A stretch of 64,000 bases of DNA from Rhipidocladum racemiflorum (GCA_036346355.1 CM070570.1:45709592-45773591), one strand, 5' to 3'; counted from the stretch's first letter, positions 10,608-23,601 are shown. Translations and numbers: made by a program. Notes: a model not told the origin generated them from the letters alone.

Positions 10608-11400
10608 AAAGCAAACTTATAGGGGTTTGGTTCAAGGCAAGCTTGATCTTTGCTTGTTTGGATGGACCTCAGGTATATATATTAATATATATACACACAT
10701 ATATGTCTGTCTATCTTATAAATAGCTAAGTCTGTAGCAATAAACTGAGACTGCTGCTGAGGAGATGCATTAACTCAAGAATGGAGTTCAGAGAGAGGAG
10801 AGAGAGAGGGGTTTGTGTCTCAGCCTCAGGCAGCAGCTAGCAGCTCAGGGAATAACAAGGAACAACAACACAGGTATCAAGGAGGGGAGGGGGACAAACA
10901 AGGGGGAAACTGGGTGGTCAATGACTGGAAAGCAAATTTAGAATCTTTCCCTTCTTCCCTCCCCCTTCTCTCTTCCTAGTTCCTACTCCTTTCTTTTCTC
11001 TCTCTACGGTCTCTCTCTTTCTCTGCACTCAGCACAGCCGCAGTACAAGTGGAGAACACAACAACCAGAGCTGGCAGCTGCGCACAGGGAAGGGAGGGAG
11101 GAGAGGCTAGAGAGAGGGAAGCCGGAAGGCAGCCATGAGAGAGAAAAAGGGGGAGTGCACAGTGTTGGCAGCCATAGGGGGAGAAGCAAAGGGGAAGAAG
11201 GTCAGTGGCATTTCTGAACAGATGGAAGGAAGGACACCAAACCAAACCCCCTCCCTCCCTTATCTGCTTCTCTGCTCACTTTGGGGGCCGGCTGAGTGAG
11301 CCAAAAGACTGGCCAAGTCAGCAGCTGAGTCTTCCTCCATTTCTTGCCATCTCAAGAAAAAAAAGGCAAAAGCAAAAAAAGAAAAAGAAGCCTTTTCCTT
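10608..11400 (-). promoter_or_regulatory. 5' UTR / proximal promoter of the IDD gene, GA/CT rich
   Basis: The upstream region on the minus strand holds several GA/CT tracts (10786-10810, 10995-11034, 11095-11115) and a TA-rich block at 10673-10700. Such tracts are common in plant 5' UTRs and core promoters and can bind BPC-type GAGA factors. No unique TATA box or start site can be fixed from sequence alone. The start-less frame upstream of the main ATG begins with TTG, so it is not a standard uORF. Confidence 0.5.
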
Positions 11401-13048
11401 TGGGTAATTAAACTTATCATAATTACTTTGAAGCAACAAGTGTGTTTCAAATTAATTTTGAGGATGATTAGGTAGTAGAAATGGGAAACAATTAAAGATC
11501 ATCAAGGAAGGGAAGTGCATGCATGTAGGGCCGTACATGAGCCAAGTTTGAGCAATTCAGGCTAACTACGTTACTATTTAACAAGTAATTCGTAAATTTA
11601 CCGAGTCTCTAAGCTATTCGAGCTCGGTTTATTGATGTGTACTCGTCCATCCATTCTGTTTTCCATCACAACCCACGCATGAGCAAAACTCCTATCAATG
11701 CTACACTGATGTTGAGCTCTCTGTCCTTGCCCTTGTCTCCTTACAAATATAGATACTTTCTCTGAATTCCTGCTTTTCTTTATGTAACCTGTACACCTAA
11801 CCCGGTTGGTACACCAGAGAAGAGATCGATTTCCTCAACAATTAGACGTTAGATAGATAGATTCCTATATATTTCTAACATTTGTTTTATAAATTCCAGG
11901 GCGTGCTTGTATATGTATGATACATGTACACCAACCATAATGCATATGCATGGCAGTACATATATATACTTCTTCCATGCCGTGTGATTTATATGCCCTT
12001 TTCTTTTTCTTTCTCTCGACCAGTCACCGTGGACCCATCCATATCATGGATGATCAGGATTCAAAATTAGGAATCTTATCCTGTCATGGACCAGTTTGTC
12101 CACGGGATGGATTTTTGAGCTGCATGCTTGCGTCTTTGTAACCTATAATTTTGTGATACAAGTTTTCTTAAAATCTGTAGTTTTGTAAAATAAAAATTAA
12201 AACAGTTTGTATAGAAAATATGTAGTCTTATGAAATTTATTCTAAATCCATACAGTTGATCCTTACGTGCATCATAAGCTCTCAGCTCAGTTTAGTTTTC
12301 TCGATCGTTAGACCATGAAAGATGGGGCGCTAAATAAACCACGTTTTCCTGTACCCATGAGATGGAAGTACATCACAGAATGAGGATTTTCAAATGACCC
12401 AATGGCGACCTAAGTTGTAGGATTGTCTGTGCAATGCATGGCAACCAAATCAAGAGTTTTTGGCTTCTTCTTCCTCTTCTTTGCCTTGGACCAACTTTTT
12501 GCAAATTTGTTCCATTCAAATGAAATTATAAATCTAGTATCTTCTTAAGCATAGAAGGATTGAGAGGCGACACATGTCACCTGTTATGATATAAGATTGG
12601 TATATCCACTTGTCACGGTAAAAAAACACGGTAGGTATTTGCTGCATTGAGGAAGGACCAAATTTGTAATTTAGTTTCGATGGCCGAACCAACAAAAAAA
12701 AAAATTAAGCCAAGTGGCGGAAAAAAATTGGCCTCCCAAACAAATCAACATTTACAACTCAATAGCTAGAACAAAAAAAAAGGCAATGATATTCAAGCTC
12801 AGCTCATGGTTGAGCCATGTAAGAGTGTAGTGTGCAGAAATAGTGGTGTTGGGCAAAAGCCTGAGAATTTGGTACCTCGCAAATATGGAGACGTATTTTC
12901 TAAAGCTACCTAGTGACTGGAGCCTAGGACTTCATGTGACACACAAGGCATAATTGTTGGTGCCCAGGTGTACTCTCTTGCTGCAGTAAAATTTCTGGTG
13001 CCCCCATGGCCCACGCAGATGCATGACCACGAAGAAATCGCTTTTCAG
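11401..13048. other. Intergenic, no gene seen
   Basis: AT-rich sequence with short poly-A and poly-T tracts. Open frames are short, lack splice support and show no recognisable motif. It may hold eroded transposon fragments; I could not delimit any. Confidence 0.5.
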
Positions 13049-13397
13049 TCTTTTTATATGTTTTTTTTTCGAATCTAACTCTCTTTCGAGCGAAATTATA
13101 GATGTAACTGTCTTTTTCGTAGCGAAAGACGTGACAAGTGACACATGTCCTTGCCGCGCTCAGGGAATGCAGGAGCTAGCGGTGTCGCTCCCAGTAAGCG
13201 CGGCAGCCGGGGAACGAGTGCGATAGCAAGCGCTACCACGCGGAAGCAATGTGCTGCCTCGGATGACGAGCGTGGGAGGGAGGTTGCCTCAGCGAGAAAG
13301 CACATGAGGGTCACGACAAGGAGCGTGGGAGGAGGGGCTATCGCAGCGAGGGAGGAGCTATATTTGTAATTTCGTTCGAAAAAAAAGACTATATTTG
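13049..13397. mobile_element. Possible small inverted-repeat (MULE- or MITE-like) element
   Basis: The left end (GTCTTTTTATATG, then TTTTCGAATCT, then CGAGCGAAATTATAGATGTA) is largely the reverse complement of the right end (ATATTTGTAATTTCGTTCGA then AAAAAAAGACTATATT), apart from an inserted ~17-bp segment on the left. The interior is GC-rich. I found no clear target duplication, so the class is uncertain. Confidence 0.35.
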
Positions 13398-13686
13398 CAA
13401 AAAAAAAAAAAACAAAAAAAAAAACAAACAAAGGAGTCTTAAAAAAAAGTGATCACTTCCAAGAAGCAAGGCCTTCCTAAGAGAAGCAAGGAAGCTTTGC
13501 TTCGTGGCGGTAGCAGAACTAGCCCCAGTAGAGCAGTGGAGAGTGCTACTGTACCAGCGGTATCAAACTTGGCAGTAATCATCTGCCTTTTTCATATAAA
13601 ATCTTCTTTCCCGTCTGATCCACTCGAGACCACCAAAGATTCACGGACAGGCATGATTTGTTCGCTCAGATCGAGCATTTGATCGA
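13398..13686. other. Spacer, no gene seen
   Basis: A poly-A tract is followed by mixed-composition sequence. The 77-codon frame at 13449-13682 has no recognised motif. Confidence 0.4.
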
Positions 13687-13694
13687 GTTGAGCC

Positions 13695-14475
13695 CAGGGT
13701 TCGCAATGCCGAACGGTTTTCGCGGATTTCGAACGAAATTCGACATTTCGAGCTCCAGCGAAATTCAATACCGAGCGAAAAACCGAGCAAATTCAAATTT
13801 AAATTCAAAAAATTTCAAAAATTTGAGAAAATTTAACCAAAAACTCTCTACAATAAGTATTAATATATTTATGACTTCTGGTGTGAATATTTTTTGAAAA
13901 AAAAATTAAATTAAAGATTTTTTGAGACATTCAAATTGTAGATAATAGAAAAGGCAAAAAAAAAATGAAATTAGAAGTATATTTTAATATGTTAATGTTA
14001 TCTAGTATTGAAAATTTTCTTGTATTGGCATGTGACAACTTTCAATTATTTAAAATATAGCAAATGTATGTTATTTTTTTTTAATATATTAGTGTTATCT
14101 TGATAGGGTATATTTTAATATTTTAATTACGTGCATGCCTTTTTTTTGCACTTGTATTGATATGTGACAAGTTTTGATATGTGAATTGCATTTTACAAAT
14201 TTTACAACATTTTTTTATAATTTTTCTCACTTTTTATATTTTTCTTAATTGTTTTTAATATGTCGTCGAAATTTCGAGCTTTTCGATCGAATTTCGGTAC
14301 TTTTCGATCGAATTTCGAGCTTTTCGATGGAAATTCGCTCATGTGTTTGACCAGTTTTCAAATACGTTTGAATTCGGCAATCATTCGATTTTTTCCGAAT
14401 TTCGAACGAAATTCGACGATTTTCGCTACCGAGGCCTGCTCGAAAATTGACTCCGAAACGAAATTGCGAACCCTG
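13695..14475. mobile_element. Non-autonomous hAT-type element, 781 bp, perfect 8-bp TSD GTTGAGCC
   Basis: GTTGAGCC lies at 13687-13694 and 14476-14483. The ends CAGGGTTCGCAAT and, in reverse complement, CAGGGTTCGCAATTTCG are inverted repeats. The 8-bp duplication and CAGGG termini fit hAT elements. The interior is rich in repeated TTTCGATCGAATTTCG-like and TTCGAACGAAATTCG motifs and has no transposase. The element at 6,099-6,489 is a shorter relative. Confidence 0.85.
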
Positions 14476-14483
14476 GTTGAGCC

Positions 14484-14723
14484 TCCCAAGAAATGGCTGG
14501 CCATCTTAGGCGCAAATTAAAATAATGTGGTGGGGGCAAGAAGGCATTAGTTAAATGTTTTTTCAGGATCTTTGATGGGAATTACACCGTGCAGAACGGC
14601 TGAACGAGGGTCCCAGGGTATCAGCTAGTTTCCTCCTGGGAGAAATTACCATGTAGCCTCTTTATGCATGCTACTGTTTTTGCCGCCAGTTATGTGATGC
14701 AATATGCTCCAGAAAACAGTGTC
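14484..14723. other. Spacer, no gene seen
   Basis: Single-copy-looking sequence between two small elements. No supported open frame. Confidence 0.4.
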
Positions 14724-14998
14724 AGAGCAAGTACAATAGTAAAGCTCACTACTGGTTAATAATAAGCGAAAAGTTAGTTTGTGTAATAACTATTTCTAAA
14801 AGTTGTTTTTAGATGCTATGCAATAACTACCTCTTCTCTCTTGTGTATAAATGGTCTACCTCTGTTTTCGTGCAAAGCTGGCTACTAAATAAGAGACAGC
14901 TCTCTTCTCTCTCCTCTTTTCTGACTCTTTTACATAGATCAAAACTGTTATGCACAAGTTAAAAACCGGCTAGGATGATCTTATTGTACATGCTTTTA
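14724..14998. mobile_element. Probable MITE with AGCAAGTACAATAGT-type inverted ends
   Basis: The left end AGAGCAAGTACAATAGTAAAG pairs with the right end, whose reverse complement reads TAAAAGCATGTACAATAAG. Length is about 275 bp and there is no coding sequence. The target duplication is not clear, so exact ends are approximate. Confidence 0.55.
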
Positions 14999-16436
14999 CG
15001 TTATATTTCTCTCTTTTTGAGCTATGGTGCATTTATGTGTAGATGGGAATCTTTGGAAGAGCAAATAGGCTGCATGGGGCTACGGTGCATTTTTTTTCTC
15101 TTCATGTTTGGGTCACCAAATCGATTTTATTCCTTTTTTTTCTGAATTTAGTAGCCATGCTTTTTTTTTTGTTGGTTTTGGACGAGGCTCAATAACCCAT
15201 CGTCACATTTTTATTGGGAGTTCCAATAACTAATTAAGCTCTCGTGTATCTCTCTCTCTGTTGGAAGTTGTAAGATTGTTTAGTGATGAAGAACTCGGTA
15301 GAAACTTGGGTACGTTGCTGGTGTAGTTGACCTTTAGCAAGCCTAAACGGCGTTTTCAGTAATTATTTACATTCGTCTCCCTATTACCTTAACATTTACG
15401 TCGCAAACTCATGCGACCTGTTTGGAATCGAGGAATTTTAATTAGAATCCATTTTAGAATGTAAAATTCCCATATGAAATTTGTAGGAAAAGACTAGGCG
15501 TTCCTTTCCTACGGAATCTTAGGGTGCCAAATGAAGCCTTAAGAAAATTATGAGAGAGTTAATAATCCTTTTTTGGTAAAATTCCTACATTTCAGACAAC
15601 ATTATGAGCAGTGCTTATATGCGCTTTTCCTTTTAGTACAAGTTGCACAAATCTTAAAGCAAACGAAGGGGTAAGTAATCACCATCTACTTTCCATTCAT
15701 GCTTTAATAGTTGTGCAACTTTTAAAAGGAACAGCATAGAAACACCTCTCCAACATTAAATAAGTCAATTGTAGGGAAAATACTACAGGATTATTGAATC
15801 AGATACCTTGACATACGACGGATGTCATGTGAAGAACAAATACTTCTTGCCCGCGCTGTAAAAACCAATATATAGTACGTACACGCTTTGATCTTCACAG
15901 CAAGTATATGTATATTCAAACCAAAGTAGAAAATACTAATTTTGTGTTCACAACCTGTACTAAACTTAATTAAATAGCATCACGCTTAATCCATCGATTA
16001 CTAGAGCCAAAACGCCAAAAACAAAAAGCTAAAGCAGTAAATTAACCTGATGAAAAGACTCCTGCAAGTTAATTTAAATTTTGTAACTACGTATTGCGAT
16101 CAAACTGATCACATCACATAGGATTCTTCGATTCCCGGAAGGCAGGCCACTAGAGCGAACGAAGCATTTTTTTTTCCTTTAATAATAAATAAATAAATAC
16201 ATTATTGACATGAAATAAGAATAAATAAATACCACCACCCAAATACGTGTACGGAAGCCAAGCACTAAGCCGGAACGAAAAGCTAATCAATTAATTAATC
16301 CCTTAATCACTTGGGCAAACCGGATTAGATTATGAACTAATCAGAACGGGATGCCGCTTTTTGGAGCCATATATCATGTCGCCGGTTGCATCATGCAGCA
16401 TTGCCCGGTGCGGCACGTACGTCCCAGGGGAACTAA
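14999..16436. other. Intergenic with small eroded repeats
   Basis: No gene seen. An inverted repeat pairs 15627-15660 (CTTTTAGTACAAGTTGCACAA) with 15701-15731 (TTGTGCAACTTTTAAAAGG) and could fold into a ~100-bp hairpin. A segment at 15417-15540 (CCTGTTTGGAATCGAGGAA to GTGCCAAATGAAGCC) resembles a worn MITE. The left target duplication of element A (TTAAT, 16437-16441) ends this stretch. Confidence 0.45.
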
Positions 16437-16441
16437 TTAAT

Positions 16442-19427
16442 TGTAAAATTTCATAATTTGTAAAATAATATTTTATTACTTATTTCTAACTTTCTAAGAA
16501 TTTATAAAATTATTTTTCTACTTTTAGGCTTACAAAAGATTTACTGTAGCTAAATTATAAGTCAAAAATTTCTAAAATTCTTACAGTAAGTTGGAAATAC
16601 TCCAAAGTATTTTTGAGAATTTTTTCAGAATTTTTGAATTAATTTGCTATAATTTCACAACCTTTTAATTTTTAGTATTAATTAAATTTGAAAATAAATA
16701 GTGAATTGGGTTCACATATCATTTGTCATCTTCAACCTCCAGTAGCAACAGCAAGCGCATGTTCTTGTCTCCTTTCCTCTATGGCTAAGATTTGAAACTC
16801 CAATCCAACACGTTTTTGCTCTCGAATTCGTATCCAATACGTGTGCCCCCCTTATCCTCAATTAATTCCCGTGATTCTTCTGTCCTAATCCCTTCTATTT
16901 TGGGAGAAATTTGAGTTTTATCTGGTTTGGACTCTTCTTTAAACCAATTCTACATATCTCTACGAGCCACCCTGAGCCTATTCAAGGAAAGCACCGGGAT
17001 CCCTCTCATTACTCCACCTATTTCTCAACTCATCCCAATTTCTTGTGCCTTCGTTTGCTCGGAACACCACAACTTCCGGAGCACGAACTGAACGTCGCCG
17101 CTGTGCCCTTGCAAGCTTTCCGATGCCTTGAACCTCCTCTTCCAAATCCGTTCGCGTCACATCGTGTTCCCGGTTGTCGTGGAGATAACCCCTCAAACGA
17201 TTTCAAGTTTGGTGAACCTAGGCGATGAATTTTGTGTTTCACCAAAGTATGTACATCGTAGTTCATTGTGTCACTGCATCACCATCCATGCCTCCCCGCC
17301 GTCGCCGTGGTTGTCATTAAGTTCGTCGTGTCATAAGCTTTCCAGTGCTCCCCTCGATTTGGCCGAAGCCCTTGCCTTGACCTTGCCTTCCTCTCCCTTG
17401 CCCTACGTCTTGTGTTTGTGGCTATTCGGCTAAAGTAGCTCTCGCGATGCTACAAGGCTGCAATACTGTAGCAGCATAATAGGAGAGAGAATATCAGAGG
17501 AAAAAATAAAAGGAAAAAATAATTTTTTATACATTAATATTAAGATTACTGATATTTTACAGTTAATTGGATTTTTATTTCTCTTTAGAAAAGTAATGTT
17601 AAAAAATCAAACATCATTTATTTATTGCTTCATGTGATTTAATGTTTCAAAAATCCGCTCTCTCTCATACGAACTCCAATTGAGGCGATTCAAATTTCTA
17701 AAAATTTGTAAAATCAAGCTCTACATTTCAAAGCCATTTATTTTTACTTTTGAGTTTGTTTGAGTCTCTATTTATTATTTATTTGTATTCATTGCTTTCT
17801 TTTTCGGTAGACACTAATCTCGAGGGAGCGAACGAAGAATTTGAAGATCAAGACTCAGCATTAGATCAAAAAGGCAGGTCATAGTCCTTGATCAAGTTGA
17901 ACCCATGTTTCTAAAAGTACTTTGTTTCATACAATTCCATGTTATTTATTTACAAATATTATTTACTGGGAATAGCTAAATACCTGATTGTCATTATGCC
18001 ATCTTGATTAATTGAAATGCCATGTATCCATTGTTACCCTAGGTTAGGTCATTTAATAGTTGGACATAATTGTAATACCAATATTGGGTTATCGTAACTA
18101 TGCTTAGACATGCTTAGTTGTACGAGGGTTTATGCCACATGTTGAATGATAATAAACTTGACATAATGAGATATGGAATTGTGGCCAGTAGCCACTGTTG
18201 TAAAACTTGTTGTATCATGGCAGGGTGTGATATTAGTCTTGGTTATATAAAATAGTTTTCACTTGGGCAAGTGATTGTGTAGTAAAAGTGGTGCCGGTAG
18301 CACATTTGGGATGTGGTTGTCTTGCCTGAGACTACTTAAGGACTTCATCTTGTGTGTCGTTGAACTGGACCTAACCGTACAACCACATGTCTGGTATGGA
18401 GTAGACTTGGCTAATTAATTTGCCATGTCTAAATTTGAGTACTTCCTTGGTGGTGTGGGTTCCAGGATAGACAGGTAGACTCACATGGTGCAAGAGGGGG
18501 CCCTGAGGGATGAAACCTTAGCGGGGTACGTACTAAATTTAGATAGGGCATTGTAAAAGCTTTATCATGACCTCTCTGCTGACACACCAAAGGAAGTGTG
18601 TTAATTACGTATGGCAACAAGAGACGATCATATCTTGTGGGTAAAGTTGTACAACATCTGCAGAGAGTGTGTTAAAACTAATCAATTAGCCGTGTCCAAG
18701 ATTATGGACCTGCCTAGGAATTTCACACGTGGCATAGAGTTTTCATAAAATGTTTGAAGGTGGAAATGTTGGAAGTGAACGGGGAAGTTCACTGTTGTTT
18801 TTTATGTCTAAAGTTAATACTGTTGAGTTTAGTTGTTAATGATAGTTTCATATGGTGATGGGTGATGCGTCACCAATCTTTTGTTGTTGTCTACCATTTG
18901 TATACCAGTTATTTATTATCTTTTGTCAATTATGCTTTGAATCTATTTATTGTATTTACATTCAAGTTATTGCTTTCTTCAAAAGAACCATACGGCTATC
19001 CCTTGTCAAACCTTGCATGAATAAATTTTATTATTCCCTACATCTTGCTGAGTACTTTTGTACTCACGGTTTTATGCCTTTGTTGATCAGTTGGTGAGGA
19101 AGAACATGAAAATACTTTGTTCTACGAGGAGGAATACTATGAAGACTACGAGAACTAGGACTGCATTTCCCTAGACGATTGCATGTGGTATGTTGAATGG
19201 GCAAGTTATCTTATTTCTGATGCAAGAGTTTATTTGTTTCTTAAGCCCTTAAGGCACAGTTATGTAAACTTTGACCATAAGGTCCGTTGTTACTATTTGC
19301 TACTTTCTTAGTTAATCAGTTGAATGGAATGGTATTTCATATTTGTTGCTACTGTGTGCATTAGCGTGATCCTGGACTAATGCGGTATACACAGAGGGTT
19401 TTGGATTCGTAAATATGGGTCCTGAGA
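16442..19427 (+). repeat. 5' LTR of element A (2,986 bp)
   Basis: It runs from TGTAAAATTTC to GGTCCTGAGA. A primer-binding site follows directly: GTGGTATCAGAACC at 19431, complementary in type to the initiator Met tRNA 3' end. The part from about 17540 on is clearly the same sequence as 56903-58782. Open frames inside (for example at 16911-17433) are LTR sequence, not genes. Confidence 0.8.
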
Positions 19428-19776
19428 AAGGTGGTATCAGAACCATATCGACTATAGGTCATCACCCTAGTTAGCATTGTCTTCTTAGAAAGAACTTCAA
19501 AATTATTTTCTAATCAAACCAATGAATTGGTATTTGATAGTTATGCCCTCTCATCTCATTCTTAGGTTCTTATTCATCTCTTTTGCTAAAATTTTACTTT
19601 AAAGTTTAATTTGATCTCATCTCATAAAACTTCTCAAGGTCTCGAGTCTTCTGCATCGATTTAGATCAAGAAAAGGATTATTCATACCTTTCAAGACCAG
19701 TGGAGAAGCTGCTGGAAAGATTAAGTCATCAAGAGAGTGCTCGAAAGGACTCCCATATAGGATAAGTTATTAGTGT

Positions 19777-22700
19777 TGTAAGTTCAAGCTCCATTGGTTT
19801 TAGTGATTGGTTTTAGATTAATGCTTAATCTCTGTTTAATAACAAACCTAATCTTTGTGAGACTAACATGTTTATTGAGTAACTTGAGTTAATGTTTAGT
19901 AATCTCACATTGGATGAAAAATAGAAAGCCAAGGTATGTATGTGTTTTACTATTCATTATTGAATTGTATACTTTGGATTCAAGTTAAAGAATGAATTCC
20001 TCCATTGCTTTAACCACAAAATGTGCATTATGTTTTCCAATCCATATATTACATGGATGCACATATTTAGGGGGGGGGGTTCAAGTTTTAACTTGATGTT
20101 TCATAGTATTGATATATTCTTCACTCAATATATAAAAGATCATTACATTGAAACATATCCTTGAGTATATATTCTAACTGCCTAGTTGTAGTATACTCAT
20201 GGTAATAAAGGATAAACTTCAATGTAATCACAAGTGAATATGTGCATATTAATTCAAGTCAATCCTATGTAAGCACATATACTTGTGGAGTTTATTCTAT
20301 AGTTGATGGCATAGAGTAATGATCATTTCCGTACGTTCCACATATTATGGATCATTGCTTACCGTCGACATGAGTATATGAAAACTTGTGCAGTCAGTAC
20401 ATACTCACATCAATTTAAATGAAAATTTAAATTGAGTTCATTTGTCTTGTTAATCATTAAAGAACACTTCATCATGTGTTGATGGTGTTTCTTGATTAAT
20501 TAGGGACAAATGGATAGTTCTTACGTATAATGAAGCATGTGTTGCATTATTGTGCTTAAGACACATTTAATTCAATAAATTGATTTAGGTTGTGCTCAAT
20601 CGATATAAGTGGCATCCATTATGTGTTAATGGAGTGCCAGAAATGATTGAGACAACCATGTGTTTTAGACTAACCATTTTCTATGAGTTGTGATGAAATA
20701 GGGTTAGGTTCAAATGTTGAAAAGAAAAGGAAGGTTCATCAAGATTGGATGGACAAGATGATGGAGCTGGGTGACGCTCTTGAAAAAGAAAATGATTGAA
20801 GATCATGAAGACTTCAATAGATCTAGGCCACGATCCCGGATAGAAAAAGATTGAAGATCTTAAAGCCCCAAAGGGGATCGCTTGCCGCGGTGCAAAGGTA
20901 TAACTAGATAGGCTAAGGATGATTCCTAGCTTTGAGTCTAGTTTTTAGCGCCGTACTATTAAGAGGAGTTAAGTATTTAGTTTGAACTTCATCTTGTGGT
21001 GATGAACTCAATCCGGTCACTCGAGCTCAAAATCTTCTTGCTTGGATTTAGCACGGAGCTAACCATTTGGCATGTGTTGCGAATGTGTGAAGCTCGTGCT
21101 TGGCTTTGTCGGCATATTGCTCTGATTTGCATGTGTTGCAAATAGGATAAGCATATGCTTTGGTTTTTCATATGATGTTTTGATTTGCATGTGTTGCAAT
21201 AGGATAAGCTCATACGTTGGTTTTGCATGAAGATCATATTTTGCATGTGTTGCAATTGTTTAACTTTATGTTTTGTTCTTTAAACAAAATCTTATTTGAG
21301 TTTATTTGGTATTGCTTGGAGCTAAGTTTTGCATAGGTTACAAAATGAGAGAGCTCAAATAAGTTTGTATTTAAGTGGTGTGCATGGAGCTAAATATTTG
21401 CATTTATTGCAAGTAGAGAGCTCATGCATTTGAGTTTGATTTGTGATTGCTTGGAGCTAGGTTTTGCATGTGTTGCAAAATGAGGATGCTTAAGCAAATT
21501 GAGTTGATTTAGAGTTGGCATAAGGCTATATATTTTCAAGTGTTGCAAAAGAGAGATAGCTCATGTCATGAGGTTTAAATGTTTATTTGCAAGTTTGTTA
21601 TGGAAATAAACGGGAGGTCTATGAGTCCGGGATCCTAGAGCATGTGATTTGCACAATGGATTTTGCAAGCAAATTTGGTCGTAGTTTGACCATCACATGG
21701 CTAAGAGGATCAATCTCATAGACTCCAGGATTTATTTGCTTAATACGTTTTTGAAAATATATCCTTGAGGTGTTTGCGAAATGTGTTTTCACAAATTGTT
21801 TTGAGTTTGATTGGAAATTCTTTGAGCATGAGCCGAGTTGTTGCAAATATGTTTTGCAAGTAGGTGTGATCATGAGTTGATCAACTCATGGCTCAAAGAA
21901 TTGTTGTTGAGTTTTTTGGAGAAAAGATTTTAGTTGAAAATCTAGTTTTTCTCCAAAAGTCAGCACTACCACAGTGTTAATGCTGGTAGTACCGCAAGGC
22001 CGACAGTACCGCCGTATGGGCGTCGGTACTATCATCGGGCCGGTACTACCGCTGTTTGGCACGGTAGTTGTTTTGCAGTGGTGCGTTTTTCTAGAGTTTG
22101 AAATGTCAGCACTACCGGGGCAAAGGTGCAAAACTACCGGAGGAGCGGTAGTACTGGTAGTAACCTGCCGGTAGTTATTTTCTAGGAGGGGTATTTTCTG
22201 GAATGGAGCTGAGGCTGGCAGTGCAGTACCGCCCATGGGGGTCGGTACTACCGAGGAGCGGAACTACCGGGCAATGGCATGCGTAGTACCGGCTTTCCTG
22301 CGCAACGGCTAGTTTTCTAGCCGTTAGCAAGGAGGGCGGCACTACCGGCCCTGTGAGGGCGGTAGTGCCAGTCATGCTAATTTTTCATGGATTTTGCCTG
22401 CAATGGCTAGTTTTGGCTTGGTGGCTATATAAGGAGGCCTTGGGGGGCATTTGGTGGTTGATGGGCTTATGGTTGTTGCCTTGGCTTTGCTCTTGAGTGT
22501 TTGTGGAGGCGGTTTCATGTGTTGCACACCAAAATTTGGTTTTTGAGCTCAAGAGTGAGACTAGAGTGCATGTGTTGCATCTAATGAGGATTGAGAGGAT
22601 CCTAGTGCACGTGTTGCACTTAGGAGTCACCGAAAGCGCTTGTGTTGCACTAGGTGAAGCTCGAGTGGAGTGCTCGACTTGTTACTCTTGGTGGTTGCTG

Positions 22701-23240
22701 CCACCTAGACACCGTAGGAGCATCATGTTGGGAGCTCTAAAGGTTTGTGAGACGCCCCAGTGAAGTTTGTGAAGGTTCTAGTTGACACTACTCGAAAGAG
22801 TGAAAAACTACTGAGTGGATTCGAGGCAGGTGCTCAAGTGCGAAGCCGGTCCAAAGTGAGTTGGACTTTTGCCTCAACGTGGATTAGGAGAGACCGACAA
22901 GTCTCCAAACACCATGATAAAAAGTTGGTGTGTCACTTGTCTCTTTACCTTCAAGCATTTTCATTATTCCATATTTATCAATTGATTGATTGTATTTAGA
23001 TTTTCTTAGTATAGCTTGTTTGATCAATATAGCAATTTGTGTGTAGAGACATAATTTAGTTACTACAGTAGCAAGCCTATTTGTTTTAGGCCTTGATTGT
23101 CAAAACCTTAGTTTATCGCTTTCGCACATTTATTTGTTATGTTTTGACATAGGGGTTGATTAGAGCGTATCTCGATTAGTTATAGAATTTTTTTTTATAA
23201 ATTCCTATTCACCCCCTCTAGGCATATCCTCGACCCTACA
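19777..23240 (+). mobile_element. Solo LTR G (3.46 kb) in the leader of element A
   Basis: It starts TGTAAGTTCAAGC and ends CCTCGACCCTACA, with AGTGT (19772-19776) and AGTGC (23241-23245) as an imperfect 5-bp duplication. The right end (ATTCACCCCCTCTAGGCAT) is nearly the inverse of the left end of LTR C, so the two are related LTRs in opposite orientation; the style is that of long Ty1-copia LTRs of grasses. There is no primer-binding site, polypurine tract or coding domain inside. It contains a GCATGTGTTGCA motif series (21070-21545 and again 22529-22645) and a GGTAGTACCGCC-type repeat region (21960-22375). Confidence 0.65.
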
Positions 23241-23528
23241 AGTGCTCAGTTGCGGTGGAGTATATTACCCATTTTAGTTTAGCAACATATAGTCTGCGTG
23301 TACTAGGATTTTTGTTGCTTGTGTGTTAAGTGTGTTATACACTTGCCTGAGGTATTGTGTTGCAGCCACACCTTAAGTTGAAGAGTTTATTGCCTCTTTG
23401 TCTTGTAGCCTTTTCGGTTATGCCCCTTGTTGACTTTTGTCCTTGGGTATTCCCTGCTCCGCTAGATGATCTTACCAGTTGTCTATTGCTTTTTCCTCTT
23501 AACTATCAACCATAGTACTACACCGCAG

Positions 23529-23601
23529 ATGGTTGACATTCGTTCTGAAGCTGGTCACAATTTGCCATGCATTGGATGCTCGTGCAAATTCCAATGCCAC
23601 T
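23529..23601 (+). pseudogene. 5' end of gag of element A, split by LTR C
   Basis: An ATG at 23529 begins MVDIRSEAGHN, the usual style of start for Ty3 chromovirus gag. The frame shifts once within about 50 bases and is then cut by LTR C at 23601. It resumes at 53138 in the frame that leads into the main gag body. Confidence 0.55.

Noticed and set aside
10417..10635. Possible upstream open frame overlapping the IDD start
   Set aside because: Its first codon is TTG, not ATG, so it does not qualify as a standard uORF.
15417..15540. MITE with CCTGTTTGG ends
   Set aside because: The inverted ends match poorly and no target duplication is visible, so it was noted only within the intergenic entry.
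18852..19097. Hydrophobic 81-codon frame, also at 58207-58452
   Set aside because: Both copies lie in the LTRs of element A, so their similarity reflects LTR duplication and not a gene family.
21070..21545. CRISPR-like spaced repeats
   Set aside because: The repeats are short and variable, spacing is uneven, and the context is a plant LTR.
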